A stretch of DNA of 64,000 nt from contig NZ_WKJJ01000001.1 in assembly GCF_009674485.1 (NCBI RefSeq), forward strand, positions 584,185-648,184, given 5' to 3'. The DNA comes from Pseudoduganella rivuli. Its GTDB lineage: Bacteria; Pseudomonadota; Gammaproteobacteria; Burkholderiales; Burkholderiaceae_D. Below the pieces are notes generated by a model. That model was not told where the DNA came from, searched no databases, and saw only the letters and a program-made list of their open reading frames with translations. Shown here one piece after another: positions 26,856 to 34,208 of the stretch. A program made the position numbers and the translations under genes. Numbering within the stretch: the stretch's first letter is position 1; each line of letters begins with the position of its first letter.

Positions 26856-27611
26856 CTATGGCCTCCTCTCCGAGGCAGCCAGCACCTGGGCCATGTGCAG
26901 CACCTGCTCTCCCAACGTGCGTTTCAGCGGCACCAACAAGTGCTGCGGGAAGGTCTTGTAGCGGCCATTCAGCATGGCACGCCAAAAGGCAAATGCGCCA
27001 CGCCGGTGGGAGACCAACTTTGGTGCGCTGGGATGGGTGAACTGCGAACGAAAGAATACGTCTTCCCACTCGTCGATCTGTTCGATGGCAATACCTCTTG
27101 GAACGGCTGCCGTGCCAGTACAAACCTGCCCTTCCCGATTAACGTTGAAGTACGGTGCCTGATATAACGCCGTTTCTGGAGTCGGACGGACATCGTCGCT
27201 TAGAGCCCACACCCGCCAGCCATGCCGTCCTGCGCAAAACAACAGCGCTGGATGTGGCACGACACCGCCTCGCACGCCCAGCGTGTCGGCACTGCATTGG
27301 AATGCGATATGGCGGCGGCAGGCTGGCTGCCACCACATCAGAAGGTCAGCTTGCGCATAGAGCACATTGGCGGGAAGGAAGCCATTCGTCTGCGTGGTTG
27401 GAGACAGCGCCCTTGCCAAGCTCAGCGCGGCGCGTGGCATCAGCGGTTTGCCCGCCATGAGATATGGTTGGCCGCCTTCCATGGCGATGGAATGGATGCT
27501 GGCGTAGGCCCCGCACTCCCGACCATTATTGGCATGGTAGATCAGTATGGCGCTGGTGAGCGTCAGTGCAGCGCTTTCGCGCAAATCGAGATGCAGGCGG
27601 GAAGTAGTCAT
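26856..27611 (-). CDS. PRTRC system protein B (E2-like)
   Basis: A 251-residue protein of the PRTRC B family, related to prokaryotic E2 ubiquitin-conjugating folds. The key segment is APYFNVNREGQVCTGTAAVP, with the Cys after GQV as likely acceptor, followed by WEDVFFRSQFTHPS. The N-terminus is beta-rich (ALTLTSAILIYHANNG). It lies between PRTRC F (27 bases upstream) and ThiF (one base downstream). Reaction and target are unknown; transfer of the PRTRC C protein is inferred from E1-E2-Ubl gene order. Confidence 0.85.
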   Translation of the reverse strand: MTTSRLHLDLRESAALTLTSAILIYHANNGRECGAYASIHSIAMEGGQPYLMAGKPLMPRAALSLARALSPTTQTNGFLPANVLYAQADLLMWWQPACRRHIAFQCSADTLGVRGGVVPHPALLFCAGRHGWRVWALSDDVRPTPETALYQAPYFNVNREGQVCTGTAAVPRGIAIEQIDEWEDVFFRSQFTHPSAPKLVSHRRGAFAFWRAMLNGRYKTFPQHLLVPLKRTLGEQVLHMAQVLAASERRP

Positions 27612-27638
27612 AGTGACCTCCTTCGATGGTTGACCTGT

Positions 27639-28757
27639 CTATTCTCGCTCCGTCAGGTGCCATAGCAAGCGGTCGATCAAACCGATGGCGCGCAGATTGG
27701 GGCGCATATTTTCCATCCATCTCCGCAAGGCAGTTGGTGCTGCAAGCGGAAAAACCACTTCGCCGACAGTGTCGCTGCTGTCTCCCTGCCACGCCATTTG
27801 GGCGCAGTCGTCGGAGACCCGTACAGCCAGATCGCCGTCATGCCAGCACAGCACCGCGCCGTATCCAATGAATGGAGCCTCCCATTCAGGCATGTACTGC
27901 CCGGTCGTGGCCAGCTTGCGCAGCGCCAGCACCAGCACTCCCGCTTTACGAACGTAGGGGCAAGCATGTTGGCGTAGGCTCGCCAGCGCGCGCAAGGACA
28001 GGCAGGGTTTGTCCAGCGCCAGCGTCCATGCTGGAAAGGCCGCATCGATGTCGGCACGCGTCACCATGTTTTGGCGCATCGCCTCCTTTGCAGCTTCATC
28101 ATCGCCGCATTCCTCCTCCAGGTACATCGTCTCGTCCTCCTCGCCCAGCCAATACAAGCCACATGCTTCATCCATCACGACCTGCGGCGAGAACAGCGGA
28201 CAGACTTGCAAGCCCTTGCGTTCCAGCGTTTCCAGTATGGTCGTCCCGAGCATTGGGACTGTATGTTCGAGGTAATCGAGCCCGCAACCGATACCCCAAT
28301 GAGCCACGTCCGACATGCACCACGTCAGCTTGACACCAGCGGGTAGAACACGCTGCACCGCGTTCACCGGCGCATTCAGCATGGGAGGCATTTCCTCATA
28401 GGTCAGCAGTTGCATGTCAAAGCAAGGCGTCAAGCAGCGCAGCTCCCCAGTTCGCTGATGCATCCAGCGCAGTAGCGACGACTGGCAATATGCGGCCAAA
28501 TCCCCGGGGGCCACGCTATGGCGCGGCACCGGCAACACCTGTGCCGCAAGCAGCCATTGCGCAAGGTACGCCGCATTGCGCAGTCCTTGTGACGATGAAA
28601 TTCTTACGGGGATGTCCGGCCCAATATGCGCCAGTGTGGGCTGCGTCACACCGCCGGCGGCAGATGACTGGCCGGCCAGCTTTGGCGCGCGCAGCGCTCC
28701 GCGTTGGGGGCCGCCTGCAGACCGGCGTTGCAAAGTTTGCTCCATGCATGCGCGCAT
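27639..28757 (-). CDS. PRTRC system protein F
   Basis: A 372-residue protein by position and size PRTRC F, a family without assigned activity. GGAGGATCGCATT precedes ATG 28757; a second ATG at 28745 is possible. A basic N-terminus of about 50 residues is followed by a mostly helical body with an acidic patch (EEDETMYLEEECGDDEAAKEA) at about 215-235. Neighbours C, E, B and ThiF support the assignment. Confidence 0.75.
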   Translation of the reverse strand: MRACMEQTLQRRSAGGPQRGALRAPKLAGQSSAAGGVTQPTLAHIGPDIPVRISSSQGLRNAAYLAQWLLAAQVLPVPRHSVAPGDLAAYCQSSLLRWMHQRTGELRCLTPCFDMQLLTYEEMPPMLNAPVNAVQRVLPAGVKLTWCMSDVAHWGIGCGLDYLEHTVPMLGTTILETLERKGLQVCPLFSPQVVMDEACGLYWLGEEDETMYLEEECGDDEAAKEAMRQNMVTRADIDAAFPAWTLALDKPCLSLRALASLRQHACPYVRKAGVLVLALRKLATTGQYMPEWEAPFIGYGAVLCWHDGDLAVRVSDDCAQMAWQGDSSDTVGEVVFPLAAPTALRRWMENMRPNLRAIGLIDRLLWHLTERE

Positions 28758-28867
28758 AATGCGATCCTCCGATGGCGCAGCGCTCGCTCGATATGGGCTT
28801 CGTTGGCCGAAAACCGACCATCTGCCTGCGCTGCAAGTATGGTTGCGAACGCGGTGCGGTTCATCAT
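28646..28867 (-). CDS. Possible small gene between PRTRC C and F
   Basis: A 73-residue frame beginning ATGATG at 28867, seven bases after the PRTRC C stop, with CGGAG just before. Its first 35 residues (MNRTAFATILAAQADGRFSA...) look protein-like. The rest overlaps the start of PRTRC F by 112 bases, is cysteine- and alanine-rich, and may be only a shadow. I give it low weight. Confidence 0.3.
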   Translation of the reverse strand: MMNRTAFATILAAQADGRFSANEAHIERALRHRRIALCAHAWSKLCNAGLQAAPNAERCARQSWPASHLPPAV

Positions 28868-28874
28868 TGCTCCG

Positions 28875-29081
28875 TCACCCTTTGGTGCCGACTGCGCGGC
28901 GGAATGTAATTTCCTGTCTGCCGTCAACCGGCTCTTCCGCGACGACTTCAGCATTCAGTAACTCCGGAAAGCGCGCACTGTGTAGCGCGCGCACGTCTGC
29001 TTCACTCATGCCGGGCGGTGTCGGCAAATCGACGCCGTTGTAGCGGTAACGCTTGACGATGGGGGAAATTGCGATGGCCAT
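28875..29081 (-). CDS. PRTRC system protein C (ubiquitin-like)
   Basis: A 68-residue protein with the PRTRC C pattern: a first strand (KRYRYNGVDLPTPPGM), a helix with MSEADVRALHSARFPELLNA, a last strand (ITFRRAVGTKG) and a C-terminal glycine. The family is a prokaryotic ubiquitin-like beta-grasp protein. A C-terminal Gly is what E1 activation would need. It sits 13 bases after PRTRC E. Confidence 0.88.
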   Translation of the reverse strand: MAIAISPIVKRYRYNGVDLPTPPGMSEADVRALHSARFPELLNAEVVAEEPVDGRQEITFRRAVGTKG

Positions 29082-29094
29082 GGTTTTCTCCTAG

Positions 29095-29535
29095 TCAGAA
29101 CAGTTCGGGCTGGCGATTTTTCATCCAGTCGGTGTCGGGGTCGCCGTTCGCCTGCTTCGGTTCATCGGTAAGCTTGCTCACCGCCGGTGATTTACTCCCT
29201 TGGACAGGTACCGGCGCGGACTCTCGCGGAAGCTGCTTTGGCTTGGCCACAGGCTTGGTTTCCAATGTCTGAGTCAACGCCGCCTTGGCAGCTTCCGCTT
29301 GTGCCATGAGTGGGAGTAGCGTGTCCCGGTAGCCTGTAAACGCTTGCAGAAAGCCTGCGTCGAATTCGTCCGGTGTACTGGTCATGGTCAGGTCTTTGAA
29401 TGCGTCGAGCTTGGCACCTGCTTTAGCGCGTGGCATGACACTGATGGTCAACGTGCCATTGGCCGTGTTTGCCGATATCAGCAGCGTCAGGTGCATTTCC
29501 CGGCAAAGCGGATAGATTTCTGTGAACAAGCCCAT
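29095..29535 (-). CDS. PRTRC system protein E
   Basis: A 146-residue protein of the PRTRC E family. ATG 29535 follows AAGGGAGGACAT; the frame is open to 29628 without a better start. The N-terminus MGLFTEIYPLCREMHLTLLI and the strand LTISVMPRAK are typical. The C-terminal third is a Lys/Pro-rich linker ending PDTDWMKNRQPELF. The function is unknown. It is the first gene of the minus-strand PRTRC operon; the promoter should lie in the 180-base gap before 29719. Confidence 0.85.
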   Translation of the reverse strand: MGLFTEIYPLCREMHLTLLISANTANGTLTISVMPRAKAGAKLDAFKDLTMTSTPDEFDAGFLQAFTGYRDTLLPLMAQAEAAKAALTQTLETKPVAKPKQLPRESAPVPVQGSKSPAVSKLTDEPKQANGDPDTDWMKNRQPELF

Positions 29536-29718
29536 ATGTCCTCCCTTGATGAAGTAGAGGTTCATCGTATCGCGCGGGACGTTCTGAGCAACCCGGCGCT
29601 TAGCGAAGCAACGGCAGCATTCGCGCAAGTAGCGTCTTGGCCACGATCACATTTCTCGAATAGACTGCAGGCTAAAATGAGACCTAATGAGAAAACCGTG
29701 CTCAAACAGGAGAACAGA

Positions 29719-30861
29719 ATGCAAGAGGCCAACATGGACGGCATTGCCGTCCTTCGTACGGAATGCTCTCCCCAAGTCAGTGCAGCGGCATTGGAGTTCG
29801 TAGACATTAAAAATGAGTTGGACCGGTTGAGCCGGAGTGCCGCCGGAGCTCGGATCGTCGCACAGTGTTACCCGACAGATTACCCCAATCAAACAATAGC
29901 GCCATTCGACTTCATCAGCACCCTGCTGCCGTTTTTCAAGTATTGCAGGCCCGCATCCACTCGGGTCCGCCGCTACAAAGCGCTCGTTCCAACAAATATG
30001 GTGATTGGCGACAGCTGGCGCTGGCGGCCTGAACATCTTAACGAAACAAAGCGCGCCAAAGCCATCCAGACGACCTATGACGCGTTTGCGGCTTCATCTC
30101 CCGAACATGCGAAGACGGAATGTCCGCGATACTTTTTCATCGTACCGCTGGGAATCGTCGCCGCGCACGAGGCAAAAAACCGCGTTGCGCTCTTTCGGGA
30201 ACTTGCAATCCCACACATTCCAGCCTTGGTTTCGGAGGAATCCTATCCAGCTGCGGATCGCATCAGAATATTCAGCTTGCCCGACGCCGACCTTGCTGTA
30301 CTCGATGGGCGATTTGTCGAGCGCGTGCAGATGCTTCACTTGTCCACCAGGCTGCTCAATGCCTACGGGATCAGTGTCGAAACGCATTGGCCCGAGGATT
30401 ATCCCGAACCAGCAAGATTCATCTGCGAATTGAATCGGCCGCGTTACCATGACGTCACCAGTCCCATTGTGGCGGATATGTACCAGCTGAACATCGATTC
30501 GCAGGCCGAGCAGTTCGAAGTCAGGGCAACGTTGATGGAGATCGAGGCCGCGAGACTACCCGGCTGGTCCAGATGGCTGCAATTGGCGCTGTTCATACTG
30601 GGACTGGCGTTCGCGCTTGAATTTTGCAAACCATGGCCCAACGCAAGAACATTCATTGCCGCGTTGATGGGGGGGCTGCTGATGCTGTTTGCAATACCCG
30701 TACTGCCATTCCTTCAGTGCCGTATTCGAGACTTGCGCGATCCCTATCGGGCAACACATTTGTTCGATCAGAAGCGCAATTTGCGCTCAAACGCCCATGT
30801 AAATACGGCCCCCATTGAGCATGCAACACGCGCCCCGGCACGGTCAGGCAAGGTAGGCTGA
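29719..30861 (+). CDS. Uncharacterised protein with C-terminal membrane hairpin
   Basis: A 380-residue protein divergent from the PRTRC operon. ATG 29719 is chosen because AGGAG lies six bases upstream; the open frame reaches back to 29344 but crosses PRTRC E. The soluble N-terminal 280 residues hold no motif I recognise. Two membrane helices follow (LQLALFILGLAFALEF, then LMGGLLMLFAIPVLPFLQ) and a basic tail. An ordered, tail-anchored protein facing the cytosol is the simplest reading. The function is unknown. Confidence 0.65.
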   Translation: MQEANMDGIAVLRTECSPQVSAAALEFVDIKNELDRLSRSAAGARIVAQCYPTDYPNQTIAPFDFISTLLPFFKYCRPASTRVRRYKALVPTNMVIGDSWRWRPEHLNETKRAKAIQTTYDAFAASSPEHAKTECPRYFFIVPLGIVAAHEAKNRVALFRELAIPHIPALVSEESYPAADRIRIFSLPDADLAVLDGRFVERVQMLHLSTRLLNAYGISVETHWPEDYPEPARFICELNRPRYHDVTSPIVADMYQLNIDSQAEQFEVRATLMEIEAARLPGWSRWLQLALFILGLAFALEFCKPWPNARTFIAALMGGLLMLFAIPVLPFLQCRIRDLRDPYRATHLFDQKRNLRSNAHVNTAPIEHATRAPARSGKVG

Positions 30862-30902
30862 GTAGGCTGTTTAGTCGGCCATGCCGAAAAGTACACCAAC
30901 GG

Positions 30903-31136
30903 ATGGGGGTTTCCGGCAGGGGCCAGCGAACAGGGTTGCGAACATACCTTCCACGTGCAACACTGAACGTGCTATTTGTGGGAATCGCTCTCACATTGCT
31001 CTCTCCGTGGTTTATCGCAAACCACAAGAGATCTGGTGGTTCTCTGAGCCATTGGCGTTGCGGTCGTTACCCGCCTTCTGGAATGGTCGGAAGTTATTCC
31101 GACGTTGTCGCTTTCGCGACTGCCTCATCTGACTGA
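30903..31136 (+). CDS. Possible small membrane protein
   Basis: A 77-residue frame with one convincing hydrophobic helix (LNVLFVGIALTLLSPWFIA, residues 21-39) and a Gly/Ser-rich tail. No clear ribosome site is seen before ATG 30903, and an overlapping frame covers the same stretch. The helix alone makes it worth recording. Apart from this frame and the terminator at 31216, the 490-base gap holds nothing I can name. Confidence 0.3.
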   Translation: MGVSGRGQRTGLRTYLPRATLNVLFVGIALTLLSPWFIANHKRSGGSLSHWRCGRYPPSGMVGSYSDVVAFATASSD

Positions 31137-31215
31137 CCGCGGTCAGCCATCGACATCGGATTGCAGCTACACCGATGAAAATGGATTGGACAGCTTTGCT
31201 GAACAAGCCATTAGT

Positions 31216-31254
31216 AGGCCCCGTTTCGCTTTTGAATCGTGGGCCTTTTCTTTT
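31216..31254 (+). terminator. Rho-independent terminator
   Basis: AGGCCCCG and CGTGGGCCT pair with one mismatch around a 14-base loop, followed by TTTCTTTT. It ends transcription coming from the 29719-31136 side before the next small-gene operon. Confidence 0.6.
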
Positions 31255-31351
31255 GACAACAGACCACCCCGGCCGTTTACGGCCTTATACGCGGGAGCAC
31301 ATCGTATCCCGCCAGGGATAGCTGTGTCTCCGCTTGCACAAGGAGATCATG

Positions 31352-31606
31352 ATGCTTCCCAGAACACAAAACCGTAGTGCTACCCCCACCACCTGCCGTT
31401 GCTTGATAGGCGGTACCGAAATTCATTCGCGCGCAGCATCGGAAGTGCGTTTGTGCGCTTTATTGCGGCCTAGTGCATTTTCACCGGCGCCAGTGAAGTA
31501 CACCGGCAGATTCCAACGATGGTTGGCAGCCGTCGCGCTGTATGCCCGCCGCCATTTACTCACGTGGCGGCCAGGAGCCAGGCATTTCACGGAGCCCAGA
31601 TCATGA
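31352..31606 (+). CDS. Small basic protein of unknown function
   Basis: An 84-residue Arg- and Ala-rich protein. AGGAG at 31341-31345 serves the ATG pair at 31349/31352, the second having better spacing. Its stop overlaps the next ATG (ATGA, 31603-31606), an arrangement that favours a real, translationally coupled gene or leader. The composition (many Arg, Thr and Ser in the first half, RWLAAVALYARRHLLTW later) suggests a short amphipathic helix. No family is recognised. Confidence 0.45.
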   Translation: MLPRTQNRSATPTTCRCLIGGTEIHSRAASEVRLCALLRPSAFSPAPVKYTGRFQRWLAAVALYARRHLLTWRPGARHFTEPRS

Positions 31607-32193
31607 ACAGCAAACTGCAACATCAGGGCGCTGAAACAGTTGACCCGGAACTCCCGGCAATCCACGAAGAACTCATCTCGGAGGGGATCCTTGCTGGACC
31701 ACCTGCCAAAGCTCGAAAAGCGAACGGGAGGCAGTCGGGCACCGGAAGAAGCACTTATCCGGTCCGCACCACTCTGGAGCGCGAGGAAGCGAAAATCTGG
31801 GTCCGTATTTACGGACAGGCCAATGACCCCGTACTGGCGGCAGAGCTGCTGCAGCTCTTGAATTCAGACGCGCATATCAAGGCAAAACATCTGGGGCTTT
31901 ATCTTCGCTGCAGGCAATCGCTAAGGCTTCACAAGGAGCGCCAGGCCCGGGTCAAACGGATGGCGTATATTCTGCGCTTGGCCATGCGCTGTCTCTTCGT
32001 ATTACCGGCACATATAGTATTCCGAATTGGGGTCGGCCTACGTCGGGCATTACACTTCGGCAGAGACGTCGCTCTGGAAGCGTGTCCGCAAGAAGGTTCT
32101 GCCGCCACGTTGCCACGCAACTTGTACCAACGGCAGTCACAAACGTCGGCGCAAGCCAAGGCGTCCACCGATAGTCATGCGAAGTCCGCATGA
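31603..32193 (+). CDS. Uncharacterised 196-residue protein
   Basis: ATG 31603 overlaps the previous stop, with GGAG upstream. Residues 55-110 are helical and charged (TTLEREEAKIWVRIYGQAND, then PVLAAELLQLLNSD). A hydrophobic helix lies at about 125-145 (AMRCLFVLPAHIVFRIGVGL). The tail is Gln/Ser/Ala-rich. I do not recognise the family. The 3' end overlaps the convergent 32175-32420 gene by 19 bases. Confidence 0.6.
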   Translation: MNSKLQHQGAETVDPELPAIHEELISEGILAGPPAKARKANGRQSGTGRSTYPVRTTLEREEAKIWVRIYGQANDPVLAAELLQLLNSDAHIKAKHLGLYLRCRQSLRLHKERQARVKRMAYILRLAMRCLFVLPAHIVFRIGVGLRRALHFGRDVALEACPQEGSAATLPRNLYQRQSQTSAQAKASTDSHAKSA

Positions 32194-32420
32194 TGCCCGG
32201 AGGATTGGGTCAGCAACTCCTCTATTTGATCGTCAATCAGCCCATGCAGGCGTACAGCGTCTTTCGAGTCGCCCCAGTAATAACGCTTGCACCGCTCAGC
32301 AAATTCCCACAGGTCGTCGATCTGCTCGATTCCTACCGGTTCAAAGCCGGTCAGGTTAGCGAGCAATTCGACTTCCTGCGGCGTCAATCTGATCTGTTTT
32401 CCACACCTGAGCATAACCAT
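32175..32420 (-). CDS. Small acidic protein of unknown function
   Basis: An 81-residue acidic, helical protein (LTPQEVELLANLTGFEPVGI, then DDLWEFAERCKRYYWG). It begins with ATG at 32420 or 32414 (MLRCGKQIRL); no strong ribosome site decides. Composition and length resemble small plasmid-borne regulators, but no domain is recognised. It converges on the 31603 gene. Confidence 0.5.
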   Translation of the reverse strand: MVMLRCGKQIRLTPQEVELLANLTGFEPVGIEQIDDLWEFAERCKRYYWGDSKDAVRLHGLIDDQIEELLTQSSGHHADFA

Positions 32421-32570
32421 TGGCAGCCCACGCTGCCCTCCACTTCTGTATGAACCTGCTGGGATACCACCGCAGTCAAATTCGGTTGGTCACAAGTTAG
32501 CAGAAGAAGCGCCTGACGCGGCCAGTGGAAACAGCATCACGCACATTTCATTTTTTATTTGGAGGCGATC

Positions 32571-32897
32571 ATGAACCGTCACCGTCACAACATCATGGAA
32601 CTTCCGCCCGGCGCACATACTCCGCTGGCTCAAGCCATTTCCCACCTCATTACTCAACTCGGCAGGCTTCCCCCAGGTTGCCGGCTCTGCGCACACGATG
32701 GTACCGAATATATCCGGACTAACCTGATTTGCTATGGCTTCTGCGACCTGCACACCGGTGTCCTCTGTTCTGCCAGGGACATTTGCTTCAGGCATGGCGG
32801 CGTCGACGCGGTGGACACCAGCGTCGCCTCGCCTGTTCAGCCCAAACCTGCCCTTACCGGCACACTGCGCCGGGAGAAAAATCATGGAACAGACTGA
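32571..32897 (+). CDS. Cysteine- and histidine-rich small protein
   Basis: A 108-residue protein with GGAGG four bases before the ATG. The middle is rich in Cys and His (CRLCAHDGTE, ICYGFCDLHTGVLC, DICFRHGG), a layout compatible with a metal-binding knot, though no standard zinc-finger spacing is obvious. The stop overlaps the next gene by 14 bases. It is the first of four tightly packed small genes. No family is recognised. Confidence 0.55.
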   Translation: MNRHRHNIMELPPGAHTPLAQAISHLITQLGRLPPGCRLCAHDGTEYIRTNLICYGFCDLHTGVLCSARDICFRHGGVDAVDTSVASPVQPKPALTGTLRREKNHGTD

Positions 32898-33255
32898 ATG
32901 CATACGCGGCCTTGACATACGGGTCGCGCTGGCTTTGGCACGCGTTGATCGGATATCCGATCCGGAGCTGGCCGATCGTAGTATGGGAGTCATCCTGTCG
33001 GATTCCTACCTCCTTGGCTTTCGCGAAGCTGGTGCTGGCCTGTATCAGCCCCCGAGGATGTTTCATGACGAACGTGAGCTTCTCGGAGCATGGTATCGGG
33101 GCCAGAACGACGCGGCGCTGTGCGCGCAGATGCTCACCTGCGACTGCCATGACGACCGGTGCTTAAAGTCGTGGCGCGAGCAACCGCAATGCCTGCGTCC
33201 ATTTGCCCGCACCTGCATTCTCCGGGGTGACGGCCATGGCCAAGCTCACCTTTAA
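32884..33255 (+). CDS. Uncharacterised 123-residue protein
   Basis: ATG 32884 has GGGAG at 32871-32875. The N-terminal half is helical (MEQTECIRGLDIRVALALAR). The C-terminal third is cysteine-rich (CAQMLTCDCHDDRC, then CLRPFARTC), suggesting metal binding. It overlaps the neighbours on both sides by 14 and 20 bases, which supports coupled translation. The function is unknown. Confidence 0.55.
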   Translation: MEQTECIRGLDIRVALALARVDRISDPELADRSMGVILSDSYLLGFREAGAGLYQPPRMFHDERELLGAWYRGQNDAALCAQMLTCDCHDDRCLKSWREQPQCLRPFARTCILRGDGHGQAHL

Positions 33256-33505
33256 TAAAAAGGCCCAGCGTGCAGTACTCGACACGCTGAAGCGCCTTGA
33301 AACAGGGTCGTTCATCAGCGCAGTGCTGGGCTCGTTCGGTGCCAATCCTCGTGTCACCGCACTGATGGCATTGGCGCTATTCCTTGTCTGCAGGGTTTGT
33401 CAAACCATTGTGCTATGCATTGAGGAACCAAACCGCCCCGCCATACGGAACGGCAGAGCGGATGCTGAACGCCGCTCGCAACTGGATGCGGACGGCGGAA
33501 AATAA
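33236..33505 (+). CDS. Small single-helix membrane protein
   Basis: An 89-residue protein with a basic N-terminus (MAKLTFNKKAQRAVLDTLKR), one likely membrane helix at about residues 40-60 (VTALMALALFLVCRVCQTIV) and a charged tail. GGGGTGA lies five bases before ATG 33236, which falls inside the previous gene. No family is recognised. Confidence 0.5.
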   Translation: MAKLTFNKKAQRAVLDTLKRLETGSFISAVLGSFGANPRVTALMALALFLVCRVCQTIVLCIEEPNRPAIRNGRADAERRSQLDADGGK

Positions 33506-33565
33506 CTGCCTTGCCACTTCGCTTCCGGGACCTACAATGAATCGAAGCACCAATGGAGGATCGGT

Positions 33566-33661
33566 ATGTCCTTGACCATTATTATTATCGGCTGCGACAT
33601 TGCAGCAGTACTCGGAGCTATTGCGCTGACCTGGCGCTACGCGCGTGGGCGCGCAGCATAG
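33566..33661 (+). CDS. 31-residue single-pass membrane peptide
   Basis: A short frame, MSLTIIIIGCDIAAVLGAIA then LTWRYARGRAA, with GGAGGA at 33556-33561 and ATG 33566. A hydrophobic helix followed by basic residues fits a small inner-membrane peptide with its C-terminus inside. It closes a run of four small genes. It could be a regulator of a membrane complex or a toxin-like peptide; nothing shows which. Confidence 0.5.
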   Translation: MSLTIIIIGCDIAAVLGAIALTWRYARGRAA

Positions 33662-33736
33662 TCACGGCACAATGTTCCCCGCCTGAAGCATCCGCCAGTG
33701 ACCGGCCACGGTCATTGGCGGATGCGCGTCAATCCA

Positions 33737-34069
33737 TCAATTCGCTTGATGCACGCCCATTACGTCGCCTTGTTCCAGCACAAGTTGAATCCACCGTTCC
33801 GCATCCTCGTGCGTGCCTCGCAAAATCCGAACAGGAAGCTCCCGATCATTTGCAGCGCCTAGCATATTGTTCAGCCCTAGGAAGGCGACCAACTGGTAGT
33901 GCATCGCCTGGTGCAGTTCACTCGCCAGCTCGGGCCGAGCGCTTGCCAGCGCGTTCAGGGCCAGAATGGCATTGCTCAGTTTATCCGCGACATAGTCGAG
34001 CGGAACACCGTAACGATGTTCCCCTTTTTCATACGCAGGGCCATTGGCTTTGATATTCGGGGTTTCCAT
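33737..34069 (-). CDS. Uncharacterised 110-residue protein
   Basis: A mostly helical protein (VADKLSNAILALNALASARP, then LASELHQAMHYQLVAFLG), cytosolic by composition. AAGGAACCTT-like sequence precedes ATG 34069. It is the last gene of the minus-strand run that starts with the recombinase-like gene at 37842. Between it and 34209 only a doubtful 28-codon frame is present. No family is recognised. Confidence 0.6.
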   Translation of the reverse strand: METPNIKANGPAYEKGEHRYGVPLDYVADKLSNAILALNALASARPELASELHQAMHYQLVAFLGLNNMLGAANDRELPVRILRGTHEDAERWIQLVLEQGDVMGVHQAN

Positions 34070-34208
34070 AAATAAGGTTCCTTAAGGCTGGCAGCCAAAT
34101 GGCTGATGAGCAGCGTTATGGTAGTACCCGTCAGCATCGTGCGCAAGCGGAACCAACGACCAATCCATTGCGACTACCTCAGCTCCCACTCCAGCCACTG
34201 CGGTCAGG

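Noticed and set aside
31334..31606. Possible 90-residue product starting at 31334
   Set aside because: The ribosome site AGGAG lies downstream of that start, so the shorter form from 31352 is reported.
34082..34168. 28-codon minus frame (MDWSLVPLAHDADG...) between 33737-34069 and 34209-35573
   Set aside because: Too short and with a poor start context; the 67-codon extension to 34285 lies over the gp3-like gene. Left out for lack of support.
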